NCBI RefSeq assembly: GCF_001423085.1
Contig: NZ_LMNU01000023.1
Location: 124,100 to 188,099 of the forward strand
DNA: 64,000 bases
Direction of reading: 5' to 3'
Source of the DNA: Methylobacterium sp. Leaf125
GTDB lineage: Bacteria; Pseudomonadota; Alphaproteobacteria; Rhizobiales; Beijerinckiaceae
The position numbers were made by a program, and so were the translations under genes. This document shows, one piece after another, positions 17,082 through 26,566 of this stretch (positions are counted from its first letter, which is position 1; each line of letters opens with the position of its first letter). The notes under the pieces were generated by a model that had not been told where the DNA came from, did not search any database, and was given only the letters and a program-made list of their open reading frames with translations.

Positions 17082-19609
17082 GCAAGCGCGCGGCCGCATC
17101 CCCGCTGCCGGAGCGCTTCGCCGCGTGGTTCGCCGCGCGGGGCTGGGCGCCCCGGCCCCACCAGCTCGACCTCCTCGACATCGTCGGGCGCGGCCGCTCG
17201 GCCCTCCTCGTGGCGCCGACGGGCGCGGGCAAGACCCTGGCGGGCTTCCTGCCGAGCCTGACGGCCCTGGCGGCGCGGCCGGCCTCGGCGAAGCCGCGGG
17301 GCCTGCACACGCTCTACGTCTCGCCGCTCAAGGCGCTGGCCGTCGACATCGCCCGCAACCTCGACGCACCCATCGCCGAGATGGGCCTGGCCGTCCGCGT
17401 CGAGACCCGCACCGGCGACACGCCCTCGCACAAGCGCACCCGGCAGATCGCGCGACCGCCCGACATCCTGCTGACCACGCCGGAGCAGCTCGCCCTGCTC
17501 ATCGCCCACCGCGAGGCGGCGGACCTGTTCGCCGGCCTGTCCTGCGTCGTCCTCGACGAGCTGCACGCCCTCGTCACCTCGAAGCGCGGCGACCTGCTGT
17601 CCCTCGCGCTCGCGCGCCTGCACCGCCTCAGTCCCGGGCTCACGGCGATCGGCCTCTCCGCCACCGTGCGCGAGCCGGACGAGTTGCGGCGATACCTGGT
17701 GCCGCAGCGCATCCCCTCGCCCCCCGAAGAGGCGGAGGGCGGCCCGGCCATGGCCGAGCTCGTGGTGGTGAAGGGCGGCGCCGCGCCGGACCTCCACATG
17801 CTGGAGACCGGCCTCACCCTGCCGCTGGCCGGGCATACCGCGTGGCAGGCGATGCCGGCGATCTACGACCTGATCGGGCAGCACCGGACCGTGCTGGTGT
17901 TCGTGAACACCCGGCTCCAGGCCGAGTACACCTTTCAGGAACTCTGGCGCATCAACGACGCCAACTATCCCATCGCCCTGCATCACGGCTCGCTCGACGC
18001 CACCCAGCGCCGACGGGTCGAGGCCGCCATGGCGGCGGGCCAGCTTCGGGCAATCGTCTGCACCGCCACCCTCGACCTCGGCATCGACTGGGGCGACGTC
18101 GACCTCGTGGTCAATATCGGCGCTCCCAAGGGGGCGAGTCGGATCATGCAGCGCATCGGGCGCGCCAACCACCGCATGGACGAGCCGTCGAAGGCCTATC
18201 TCGTGCCGGCCAACCGGTTCGAGATGCTCGAGTGCCAAGCGGCCCTCGACGCCGTGGAGGCCGCCGCGCAGGACACGCCCGACGCCCGCCTCGGCGCCCC
18301 CGACGTCCTGGCCCAGCACGTCCTTGGCATGGCCTGCGCCGACGCCTTCGACGCGGTGCAGCTCTACGAGGAGATCGTCTCGGCCGCCCCCTACGCCACC
18401 CTGTCCTGGGAGGATTTCGAGGCGGTGGTCGATTACGTCGCCACCGGCGGCTACGCCCTGCGGGCCTACGAGCGCTTCGCCAAGATCCTGCGCGGGCCGG
18501 ACGGCCTCTGGCGGGTGCGCGATGCCCGCATCGCCCAGCAATACCGGATGAACGTCGGCACCATCGTCGAATCCGCCAAGGTGAAGGTCAGGCTCGCCCG
18601 CGGCGTACGCGGCAAGCCGGGCGCGATCCTGCCCAAGGGCGGCCGGGTGCTGGGCGAGATCGAGGAGGATTTCGCCGACACCCTGACCCCGGGCGACACC
18701 TTCCTGTTCGCCGGCGAGGTCCTGCGCTTCGAGGGCCTGTCGGAGGACGAGGCCCTGGCAACCCGTGCGGGGCCGGGCACCGACCCGGCGATCCCGTCCT
18801 ACGCGGGTGCGAAGTTCCCGATCTCGACCTTCCTGGCCGCCCGGGTCCGCGCCCTGATCGCCGATCCGTTCGAGTGGGACCGGCTGCCCCGCCAGGTCTC
18901 GGACTACCTCCTGCAGCAGCGGACCCGCTCGGTCCTGCCCGGTCCCACGGGACTGCTGGTGGAGACTTTCCCCCGTGCCCTACGCTACTACCTGACCGCC
19001 TTCCCCTTCGAGGGGCGACTGGCGCACCAGACCCTCGGCATGCTGCTCACCCGCCGGCTGGAACGGGCGCGGATGCGGCCCCTGGGCTTTGCCGCCAACG
19101 ATTACGGCATCGCCATCTGGCTCAACCGCGATGTCGGCGAACAGATCGGTCGGGAGCCGGACTTCCTCGAAGCCCTGTTCGCCGAGGACATGCTCGGGGA
19201 CGACCTCGAGGCCTGGCTCGATGAATCCGCCATGATGAAGCGCACCTTCCGGCAATGCGCCGTGATCGCCGGGCTGATCGAGCGGCGTTATCCGGGCCAG
19301 GCCAAGACCGGCCGGCAGGTCACCATCTCCACCGATCTGGTCTACGACGTGCTGCGCAAGCACCAGCCGGACCACCTGCTGCTCAGGGCGGCGCGGCAGG
19401 ATGCGGCAACCGGACTCCTCGACGTGAAGCGCCTCGGTATGATGTTGAGGCGCATCCAGGGGCGAATCATCCACAAGGCACTCGATCGCGTCTCGCCGCT
19501 CTCCGTCTCCGTCATGCTCGAGATCGGGCGTGAACGGGTCTACGGCGAGGGCGCAGACGAGATTCTGGCGGAAGCCGAGGCACAGCTGCTCGAAGAAGCG
19601 CTGGCCTGA
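17078..19609 (+). CDS. Ligase-associated DEXH-box helicase (Lhr-type)
   Basis: Superfamily 2 helicase: Walker A APTGAGKT, DEXH box VVLDELHALV, motif III GLSATVRE, then the C-terminal helicase lobe (VFVNTRLQAEY, IALHHGSLD, CTATLDLGIDWG, QRIGRANHR) and an Lhr-specific C-terminal domain. It belongs to the family found next to PdeM in bacterial DNA-damage clusters. The first GTG (17210) would remove the conserved N-terminus LPERFAAWFAARGWAPRPHQ. The frame is open further upstream but has no ATG, GTG or TTG. A CTG at 17078 overlapping the esterase stop (CTGA) is proposed; a CTG at 17105 is the alternative. Confidence 0.85.
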   Translation: MSKRAAASPLPERFAAWFAARGWAPRPHQLDLLDIVGRGRSALLVAPTGAGKTLAGFLPSLTALAARPASAKPRGLHTLYVSPLKALAVDIARNLDAPIAEMGLAVRVETRTGDTPSHKRTRQIARPPDILLTTPEQLALLIAHREAADLFAGLSCVVLDELHALVTSKRGDLLSLALARLHRLSPGLTAIGLSATVREPDELRRYLVPQRIPSPPEEAEGGPAMAELVVVKGGAAPDLHMLETGLTLPLAGHTAWQAMPAIYDLIGQHRTVLVFVNTRLQAEYTFQELWRINDANYPIALHHGSLDATQRRRVEAAMAAGQLRAIVCTATLDLGIDWGDVDLVVNIGAPKGASRIMQRIGRANHRMDEPSKAYLVPANRFEMLECQAALDAVEAAAQDTPDARLGAPDVLAQHVLGMACADAFDAVQLYEEIVSAAPYATLSWEDFEAVVDYVATGGYALRAYERFAKILRGPDGLWRVRDARIAQQYRMNVGTIVESAKVKVRLARGVRGKPGAILPKGGRVLGEIEEDFADTLTPGDTFLFAGEVLRFEGLSEDEALATRAGPGTDPAIPSYAGAKFPISTFLAARVRALIADPFEWDRLPRQVSDYLLQQRTRSVLPGPTGLLVETFPRALRYYLTAFPFEGRLAHQTLGMLLTRRLERARMRPLGFAANDYGIAIWLNRDVGEQIGREPDFLEALFAEDMLGDDLEAWLDESAMMKRTFRQCAVIAGLIERRYPGQAKTGRQVTISTDLVYDVLRKHQPDHLLLRAARQDAATGLLDVKRLGMMLRRIQGRIIHKALDRVSPLSVSVMLEIGRERVYGEGADEILAEAEAQLLEEALA

Positions 19610-19613
19610 ACGC

Positions 19614-20366
19614 GTGGTGAAACGCCCTGCCCCGAACGCAGAGGATGCGGTTTTGGCGCTCGGCCAGAGACTTGAGAAGACCATCCGGGCCCCCGGCCTG
19701 ACCCTCGCCGGCGAAGCCCTCGCCCTCGACCTCTGCGGCGGCCTCTGGCTCGCGCAGCACCGCACCCTGGTGGTGTCCGATCTCCACCTGGAGAAGGGCT
19801 CGGCCTTCGCCGCCCGGTCCGGGCAGTTCCTGCCGCCCTACGACACCCGCGAGACCCTGGCCTGCCTGCACGAGGTGATCGTGCGCCTCGACCCGGCCTG
19901 CGTCGTCGCGCTGGGCGATTCCTTCCACGATTCCCGGGGGCCGGAGCGCATGGAGCCGGGCGACCGCGCCATGGTGGCGGCCCTTCAGGAGGGCCGCGAC
20001 TGGGTCTGGATCGCCGGCAACCACGACCATGCGGTCAGCGAGGGCGTCGGCGGCCGCTACGCCGAGACGCTGACGGTGGGCGCCCTGACCCTGCGGCACG
20101 AGCCGACCGTCGATGCCCCGGAGGGCGAGGTCTCGGGCCACCTGCATCCCTGCGGCAAGGTCGCGATGCGCGGGCGTGCCGTGCGGCGACGCTGCTTCGT
20201 CACCGACGGGCGCCGCCTGATCATGCCGGCCTTCGGTGCCTATGCGGGCGGCCTCAACGTCCGCAACGCCGCCTTCGAGCCGCTGTTTCCGGCCGGCTTC
20301 ACGGCGCACCTCCTCGGTGACGGCCGGGTCTTCGCCATCGGCAAGGCGATGCTGAGCAAGGACTGA
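19614..20366 (+). CDS. pdeM: Ligase-associated DNA damage response endonuclease PdeM
   Basis: About 250 residues from tandem GTG codons at 19614/19617, 4-7 bp after the helicase stop. Metallophosphoesterase motifs are complete: VVSDLHLEKGS, ALGDSFHD, IAGNHDH and SGHLHPCGKV. PdeM proteins pair with the Lhr-type helicase in DNA repair islands that often also hold an ATP-dependent ligase and an exonuclease, which are absent next to this pair. Nuclease activity is inferred from the family. Confidence 0.9.
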   Translation: MVKRPAPNAEDAVLALGQRLEKTIRAPGLTLAGEALALDLCGGLWLAQHRTLVVSDLHLEKGSAFAARSGQFLPPYDTRETLACLHEVIVRLDPACVVALGDSFHDSRGPERMEPGDRAMVAALQEGRDWVWIAGNHDHAVSEGVGGRYAETLTVGALTLRHEPTVDAPEGEVSGHLHPCGKVAMRGRAVRRRCFVTDGRRLIMPAFGAYAGGLNVRNAAFEPLFPAGFTAHLLGDGRVFAIGKAMLSKD

Positions 20367-20392
20367 GGCGCGCGGGTCTCAGGAACCGGGGC

Positions 20393-20830
20393 TCACGCCG
20401 CGATGAGCAGCGAGGCCCCGGCGACGCCCGACAGGGCCAGGCGCAGACGGCCGAGCCAGAGCGGGACGAGGCCGCGGCGCGGCAGGTCCTGGTCGACGAG
20501 GCCCCAGGCGAGCACGAGAATGCCGAGGATGCGCAGGTCCCAGGGCATCGGCGCGGCGAGGGCCGCCCAGGCGATCAGCGACGGCAGGATCGCGATGGCG
20601 TAATCCGCGCCGCCCGAGTTGCGCGCGGCTGCCGCGCCCCAGCGGATGCCGCCCAGGAACGACGCGATCACGGCACCGTAAGTCGAGAGCATCAGGCGGG
20701 GACTGAGGCCGATGGTGCCGAGGCCGCCATCGGAGCCGCTATAGGCGAGCAGGGCGAAGCCCAGGAACGGAATCAGCCCGGCGATCCCCAGGATCAGGGC
20801 GGCCGGTGGAACCGTCGTCACGCGCGCCAT
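20393..20830 (-). CDS. DUF3429 membrane protein
   Basis: 145 residues with four to five hydrophobic segments. The segment STYGAVIASFLGGIRWG is the hallmark of DUF3429. Inner-membrane protein of unknown function. It converges with pdeM (26-bp gap). Confidence 0.85.
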   Translation of the reverse strand: MARVTTVPPAALILGIAGLIPFLGFALLAYSGSDGGLGTIGLSPRLMLSTYGAVIASFLGGIRWGAAAARNSGGADYAIAILPSLIAWAALAAPMPWDLRILGILVLAWGLVDQDLPRRGLVPLWLGRLRLALSGVAGASLLIAA

Positions 20831-20998
20831 CGGCTCTCCACTTGTCCGGGTTGCCTGACGGCGGCAACCTGCGCTTCGGAATGGGTCACCCGGCCACTAT
20901 GGTCCGGGGATCACCGCTTCGACAACGCCGGGAACCGAGGTTCGGCGCACAGCGGAACGGCGTCAGAAGCCCGCATCCCCCGTGCCCCGCGCTACCGC

Positions 20999-23900
20999 TC
21001 AGATCCGCCGGGCCGGCGGAACGTTGCCGGAGGGCGGCGCCGCACCGAGCAGGCTCATCGTGTTCTCGGTGGGCAACGGGGCCGGAATCTCGTTGGCCGC
21101 CGGCTCCGGGACCTTGGGCTTGAAGGCCGTCACCTGGGCGCGCGCGGCGCTCAGGGCTTTCGCGTCGAGCTTCGAGGCCACGTCGTCGCGCTTCTTGGCG
21201 GCGTCCTCGTCGCCCTGCGCGGCGGCGGCCGAGAACCACAGGAGGGACTGTCCGAGATCCTGCTGCACGCCCATCCCCCGGGCGTAGAGCACCGCGAGGT
21301 TGTACTGGCTGTCACGCACGCCGAATTCGGCCGCGCGCTTGAACCAGAGGGAGGCGGTGGCGAAGTCGGGCTTGCCGCCGGCCGCCGGGTTCTCGGCGTA
21401 GATCACCGCGAGGTTGTGCATCGCGCGGGCATTGCCGAGTTCGGCGGCGCGGCCGTACCAGAGTTTCGCCTGCGCCAGGTCGCGGGTCACGCCGACGCCC
21501 TTCTCGTACAGGCTTCCGAGCTTGTACTGCGCCGGCGCGAAGCCGCTGGCCGCGATCTGCTCGAACACCTTCACGGCGAGGGCCGGGTCGCGCGTCATGC
21601 CACGGCCTTCGGCCGCCCGCATGCCCAGGTCGTAGGCGGCGGCGCCGTCGCCGGCGAGGGCAGCCTGGCGCAGCTTCACCAGGTTCGGCGGCACGGCCGC
21701 GAGGTCCGCGGTGAGGCCGGCCATCGTCGCCACGTGCGGCACCGGGGACCGGGCAGCCACGGCGGGCGCCGCGCCCTTGGCGGGCGCGCTCTCGGCGAGA
21801 CTCTGTGTCGTCTGCGGATCGGACACCGTGGGCGTCCCGCCCTTCGCATCCTGCGCTTTCGCGTCCTGAGCCTTCGAATCCTGGGTCTTCGAATCCTGCT
21901 GCTTGGCGGACGCCTCGGCCGTGAGGCCGGCCTCCGGCGTTGCGGCCCCGGCGGGCGCCGCGAGCGACGCGACCGGCTCGGTCCCCGATGCGGCGATGTC
22001 CGGGGTCCGGCGCGCCGTCACGGCCTGGAGGGCGCCGAGCAGGAGCACCACCGCGGCGAGGCCGAGGAGGAGCGGCTTGCGGCGGCGGTCGATGCCCTCG
22101 CGGAAGCGGGCGAGGCGACCGTCGCGGCGGGCGGCGTCGGACCCGTTGCGGGCTCCGTCGCCCTCCTGTGCCTCGGCCTGCCCGGCAGCCTCCGCCTGCG
22201 CGGCCTGCGCGGCACGGCGGGCGGCGGCGATGAAGCTGGTCTTGATGTCGCTGTCGGCCGCACCCGCGGCCTCGCTCGGCTCGATCCGGCTCGCCGGGCG
22301 CTCGCGGCTCGGGCGTCCGGCGCCCGGCTCCAGCGGGAGATCGGGGCCCGAGACCAGGGGGCGTTCGATCCGGACGGCGTCGGGCCGGCGCGACGGGGCA
22401 CCACCGGTGGCCTGCTCGGCCCCCGGCTCACGGACGGACTCCTTGGTCATGTCCCGCGACGCCAGATCCCGCGCCAGCATCTCCCGGGCCAGGATATCCT
22501 TCGCGGACATGTCGCGCGGGCTGCGGGCGCTGCCCAGGAGGGCGGCGTCGGTGTCCGCGGTGCCGATCCGGCCGACCAGGCGCTCCAGGGCGGCGTAGAC
22601 CCCGGTCAGCGTCGATTGCATCCGCTGCTCGGAGGCGACCTGGTGCGCGCGCAGATCCGCGAGGCTGGCCCGCAGCAGGGCGACTTCGCCGGTCTCCGCG
22701 GCCGCCCCCATGGTCTCCGCGACCGCGTTGCGGGCGGCGCGCTCGACGGCCGCCTCCATCGGCGCCTCGGCCCGCAGGGCCGAGACCTGATCGAGGAGGT
22801 CGGTCATGGTGCGCTCGAGTCCGGCCAGAGCCGGATCGGCGTCGCGGGTGTCGATGCGCTCGGCCAGCGCCAGGACCTGCTGCTCCAGGCCGTCGAGGCC
22901 CTCGTCGCGCGGGCCTTCGCCCGTGCCGATGCGATCGAGCTTGACGGTCAGCTCGTGCAGCATGCCGTGGATCGAGGCGAGGTTCTCGTCGGGCAAGGCC
23001 GGCCGGCGCAGGGTCGCGCCGATGTCTTCGAGGCGTCCGATCAGGTCGCCGACGGGATTGATGCTGACCCGGTCGACCTTCTCCGACAGGGCATCGATCC
23101 GGTGCAGGATGACGTCCGAATCCTGGTGAGCGGCCATCGGCCCCGCGCCGCGCAGGGCATCGAGCTTGGCGCCCATCTCCTGGATCTGCTCGCCGATACC
23201 GGCATCCGCGCTGGAGCGCAGGCCGATCCGGATCTCCTCCAGCAGGGGGCGGAGCTCCGCCATGCTGGCGGTCTCCCCGGGCATGCCGGCCTGGAGCTGC
23301 GAGATCTGGGTGCTGATGGCCTGGAGGCCGTTGGCGAGGCTCTGGATCCGCTCGGGTCCGGCGAGAGCGCCGATCAGGCGGCGGATCTCGTCGAGCTCCC
23401 GGAACAGCCCGGCCACCACATCCTGATCGGCGATGCCGGAGGACGCGCCCTGGAGCGTCCCGTTCATCTTGGCGGCGAGGCGCTCGACATCGGCGGCGAC
23501 GCGGGCGTGAACGTTGTCGGCGACGTCCTCGGCCAAGCGCTCGACCTGCGCCCGGATCGCCTCGATGGGGGCCGCGATCGCGGCGAGGTCGCCGGGTGCC
23601 CTCGCCTTCTCGACACCGTCCGCGAGGGTCTGCATCGCCTTCTCCAGCGCGCCGACGTCGCGGCCGCTGGCGAGGCTGCCGATCGATTCGCGCAGCCGGA
23701 CCGTCTCGCTCTGGAGCTCGGCGATGACGGGGGCGGCCAGGACCGGGTCCGCGTTCGGGGCCGGGGCGGCGTCGAGGACCAGTGCGGCGTCGAGGACCGG
23801 GGCGGTGGCCTGCACGGGCGCAGCGTGAGCGCCGGCCAGCTCGCGCTGGCGCTGGCGGATCTCTGTGACCGCGTCGCGGATCTCGGTGACGACCGGCCGA

Positions 23901-24415
23901 CCGCGGCGGCCCAGGGGACGGGGCGCGGCCAGTTGCTCGCCGATCTCCGTCATCCGACGCTCGATATCCGCGAGGCGCTGCGCCATCTCGGAGGGCGGCG
24001 GGCTGGCGGCCTCGGCCTGCGGGGCGAAGGGCGCCGACGGCACGGGCCCGGACGCGGCAGGCGCGGACGCGGTGGGCGCCTCCGCGCCGATGCGCTGGTC
24101 GATGCCGTCCAGGCGACGCATCATCTCGGTGAGGGCCGCGTTCTTGCCGGTCGGCCCGGTGGGCCCGGCGCTCGCCGAAGGACGCACATCGACCGGTGCC
24201 GGTGCGGCGGCGCCCGTGGGCGTCCCGGTCGCTGCGACCGGCGCCGGCTGCACGCCGCGTGGTTCAGGGGCAGGCTTGTCCGCGAGCGTCTGAGGATCGA
24301 CGATGGAGGCGATCCAGGTCTCGACCGGAATCCCGGCGCGGCGGGCGACATCCCGCGCCGCTTCGAGAACGTCGGGATCGAAGCCTTCGAGGTCGAGCGT
24401 CGCGTTGCGTGTCAT
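20999..24415 (-). CDS. PodJ-like polar protein: coiled coil, one TM segment, Sel1 repeats
   Basis: 1138 residues from the ATG at 24415 (MTRNATLDLEGFDPDVLEAA). The short N-terminal motif is followed by ~700 residues of Ala/Glu/Arg-rich helical, coiled-coil sequence. One transmembrane segment is at about 780-800 (RKPLLLGLAAVVLLLGALQA). A low-complexity linker with 15-bp coding repeats (QDSK/QDAK) comes next, then about four Sel1-like repeats near the C-terminus (AAYDLGMRAAEGRGM, AQYKLGSLYEKGVGV, AMHNLAVIYAENPA, SQYNLAVLYARGMGV). This architecture is that of PodJ, the pole-organising protein of Caulobacter and Agrobacterium. The role is inferred from architecture. An ATG at 24442 is an alternative start. 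Confidence 0.78.
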   Translation of the reverse strand: MTRNATLDLEGFDPDVLEAARDVARRAGIPVETWIASIVDPQTLADKPAPEPRGVQPAPVAATGTPTGAAAPAPVDVRPSASAGPTGPTGKNAALTEMMRRLDGIDQRIGAEAPTASAPAASGPVPSAPFAPQAEAASPPPSEMAQRLADIERRMTEIGEQLAAPRPLGRRGRPVVTEIRDAVTEIRQRQRELAGAHAAPVQATAPVLDAALVLDAAPAPNADPVLAAPVIAELQSETVRLRESIGSLASGRDVGALEKAMQTLADGVEKARAPGDLAAIAAPIEAIRAQVERLAEDVADNVHARVAADVERLAAKMNGTLQGASSGIADQDVVAGLFRELDEIRRLIGALAGPERIQSLANGLQAISTQISQLQAGMPGETASMAELRPLLEEIRIGLRSSADAGIGEQIQEMGAKLDALRGAGPMAAHQDSDVILHRIDALSEKVDRVSINPVGDLIGRLEDIGATLRRPALPDENLASIHGMLHELTVKLDRIGTGEGPRDEGLDGLEQQVLALAERIDTRDADPALAGLERTMTDLLDQVSALRAEAPMEAAVERAARNAVAETMGAAAETGEVALLRASLADLRAHQVASEQRMQSTLTGVYAALERLVGRIGTADTDAALLGSARSPRDMSAKDILAREMLARDLASRDMTKESVREPGAEQATGGAPSRRPDAVRIERPLVSGPDLPLEPGAGRPSRERPASRIEPSEAAGAADSDIKTSFIAAARRAAQAAQAEAAGQAEAQEGDGARNGSDAARRDGRLARFREGIDRRRKPLLLGLAAVVLLLGALQAVTARRTPDIAASGTEPVASLAAPAGAATPEAGLTAEASAKQQDSKTQDSKAQDAKAQDAKGGTPTVSDPQTTQSLAESAPAKGAAPAVAARSPVPHVATMAGLTADLAAVPPNLVKLRQAALAGDGAAAYDLGMRAAEGRGMTRDPALAVKVFEQIAASGFAPAQYKLGSLYEKGVGVTRDLAQAKLWYGRAAELGNARAMHNLAVIYAENPAAGGKPDFATASLWFKRAAEFGVRDSQYNLAVLYARGMGVQQDLGQSLLWFSAAAAQGDEDAAKKRDDVASKLDAKALSAARAQVTAFKPKVPEPAANEIPAPLPTENTMSLLGAAPPSGNVPPARRI
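21844..21903 (-). repeat. 15-bp coding tandem repeat in the PodJ-like gene
   Basis: Four units of 15 bp (TCGAATCCTG-type on the plus strand) code the QDSK/QDAK linker just after the membrane segment. In-frame expansion is likely. Confidence 0.8.
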
Positions 24416-24698
24416 CGTCAAACCTGACCCGGCGAAGTCCATGGTTCGATCCGCGAGCGCTCCCCGGCCACGCCAAAGCGAGGGAGGGGTTAACGGCAGA
24501 TCCGTCCTCCCCGACATTTGGTAGTCTTGGTAAACAGTCGGTTAAGGCCTGGCCGATTGGTGGCAAATGACCGAGTCTCCCCCCACCCCGCGGGACCCCC
24601 TTTCGCCCGCCGCAAAATAGTTTATATGTGAACCATCAGGTGCGCCGGCGGCCGGAAGTCCGTCCAGGAACGCAGCCGTTTCCGGGAGATGATGCGCG

Positions 24699-26486
24699 AT
24701 GCCAAGCTACAAGGCACCGGTCGAGGACGTCCTGTTCCTGCTGAACGACGTGCTCGGGTTCCACCGCTACGACAACCTGCGCGGCTTCTCGGACGCCGCC
24801 CCCGACGTGATGGAGGCGGTGCTCAACGAGGGTGCCAAGCTCGCGGAGACGGTGCTCGCGCCGCTCAATTCCATCGGCGACCGCGAGGGCTGCACCCGCC
24901 ATCCCGACGGCAGCGTCACGACCCCGAAGGGCTTCAAGGCCGCCTACGACGCCTATGCCGGCGGCGGCTGGATGGGCCTGTCGATGCCGGAGGAATATGG
25001 CGGGCAGGCCCTGCCGCACACCCTCAACACCGCGATCCAGGAATTCGCCTCCGGGGCCAACCTCGCGCTCGGCATGTATCCCGGCCTGACCCAGGGCGCG
25101 ATGGCGGCCCTCCTGGTGCACGGCTCCGAGGCGCAGAAGGCGCTCTACCTGCCGAAGATGGTGGAAGGCGCCTGGACCGGCACCATGAACCTGACCGAGC
25201 CCCATTGCGGCACGGATCTCGGCCTCCTCAAGACCAAGGCGGTGCCCAACGGCGACGGCTCCTACAGCCTGACCGGCACCAAGATCTTCATCTCGGCCGG
25301 CGAGCACGACCTCGCCGAGAACATCATCCACCTCGTCATCGCCCGCATCGAGGGTGCGCCGGCCGGCACCAAGGGCATCTCGCTCTTCGTTGTGCCGAAG
25401 TTCCTCGTGAATGACGACGGCTCGCTCGGCGCGCGCAACCCCGTCTCCTGCGGCTCCCTCGAGCACAAGATGGGCATCCACGGCAATTCGACCTGCGTCA
25501 TGAACTACGACGGGGCCCAGGGCTGGCTCGTCGGCCAGGAGAATCGCGGCCTCAACGCGATGTTCGTGATGATGAACGAGGCCCGGCTCGCGGTCGGCGT
25601 CCAGGGTCTGGGACAGTCCGAGGTCGCCTATCAGAACGCCGTCGCCTACGCGAAGGACCGGCTCCAGGGCCGCGCCCTCACCGGCGCCCAGGCGCCCGAG
25701 AAGGCCGCGGACCCGATCATCGTCCATCCCGACGTGCGCCGGACCCTGATGGGCATCCGCGCCTTCAACGAGGCCGCCCGCGCCCTCGTGCTCTGGACCG
25801 CGCTCCAGGCCGATATCGGCCACCGCTCCGACGACGCGAGCGAACGGCAGAGTGCCGAGGACCACATGGGCCTGATGACCCCGGTGGTGAAGGGCGTGCT
25901 GACCGACCGGGGCTTCGCCAACGCGGTCGAGGCCCAGCAGATGTTCGGCGGCCACGGCTACATCGAGGAATGGGGCATGTCGCAGTTCGTGCGCGATGCC
26001 CGCATCGCGATGATCTACGAGGGCGCCAACGGCATCCAGGCCATGGACCTGATCGGGCGCAAGCTGCCCAAGGATGGCGGCCGGGCGATGATGAGCTTCC
26101 TCGGCGAGGTGCAGACCTTCATCAAGGACCACGGCGAGGACGAGGCGATGAAGCCCTTCGTCGCCCCCCTCCAGCTCGGCCTGAACGACCTGCAGGGCGC
26201 CACCATGTGGTTCATGCAGAACGCCTTCACGAAGCCCGACAACGCGGGCGCCGGCGCCACCGACTACATGCACCTGCTCGGCCTCGTGGCCATGGGCTAC
26301 ATGTGGGCGCGCATCGCCAAGGCCGCCCTGGCCCGCCAGGCCGAAGCCGCGTCGGAGGCGATGGCCGCCAAGCTGGTGGTGGGCCGCTTCTACATGGAGC
26401 GCCTCCTGCCCGAGACCGCGACCCGGCTGGTCCGGATCAAGGCCGGCGCCGAGACGACGATGGCGCTCAGCCCCGAGGCGTTTTAG
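24699..26486 (+). CDS. Acyl-CoA dehydrogenase, DmdC/FadE-like
   Basis: 595 residues, longer than the classic ~380 because of an N-terminal extension and a C-terminal helical domain as in the DmdC group. FAD/substrate motifs are present (GTMNLTEPHCGTDLG, KIFISAGEHD), as is a C-terminal YEGANGIQAMDL holding the likely catalytic Glu. It oxidises acyl-CoA to enoyl-CoA and passes electrons to ETF. It is the first gene of a beta-oxidation set with the thiolase and FadJ-like genes. The preceding 283 bp shows no gene. The chain length used cannot be read. Confidence 0.93.
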   Translation: MPSYKAPVEDVLFLLNDVLGFHRYDNLRGFSDAAPDVMEAVLNEGAKLAETVLAPLNSIGDREGCTRHPDGSVTTPKGFKAAYDAYAGGGWMGLSMPEEYGGQALPHTLNTAIQEFASGANLALGMYPGLTQGAMAALLVHGSEAQKALYLPKMVEGAWTGTMNLTEPHCGTDLGLLKTKAVPNGDGSYSLTGTKIFISAGEHDLAENIIHLVIARIEGAPAGTKGISLFVVPKFLVNDDGSLGARNPVSCGSLEHKMGIHGNSTCVMNYDGAQGWLVGQENRGLNAMFVMMNEARLAVGVQGLGQSEVAYQNAVAYAKDRLQGRALTGAQAPEKAADPIIVHPDVRRTLMGIRAFNEAARALVLWTALQADIGHRSDDASERQSAEDHMGLMTPVVKGVLTDRGFANAVEAQQMFGGHGYIEEWGMSQFVRDARIAMIYEGANGIQAMDLIGRKLPKDGGRAMMSFLGEVQTFIKDHGEDEAMKPFVAPLQLGLNDLQGATMWFMQNAFTKPDNAGAGATDYMHLLGLVAMGYMWARIAKAALARQAEAASEAMAAKLVVGRFYMERLLPETATRLVRIKAGAETTMALSPEAF

Positions 26487-26566
26487 ACCATCGCGACCGT
26501 TGCGCCCCGCCCCTCCCGCGGCGGGGTGATGCCCGCGCCGCCAGGGTCAAGAGAACGAGGACACGC

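Noticed and set aside
24420..24450. tRNA-like T-loop (GGTTCGATCC)
   Set aside because: No acceptor, D or anticodon arms can be built around it.
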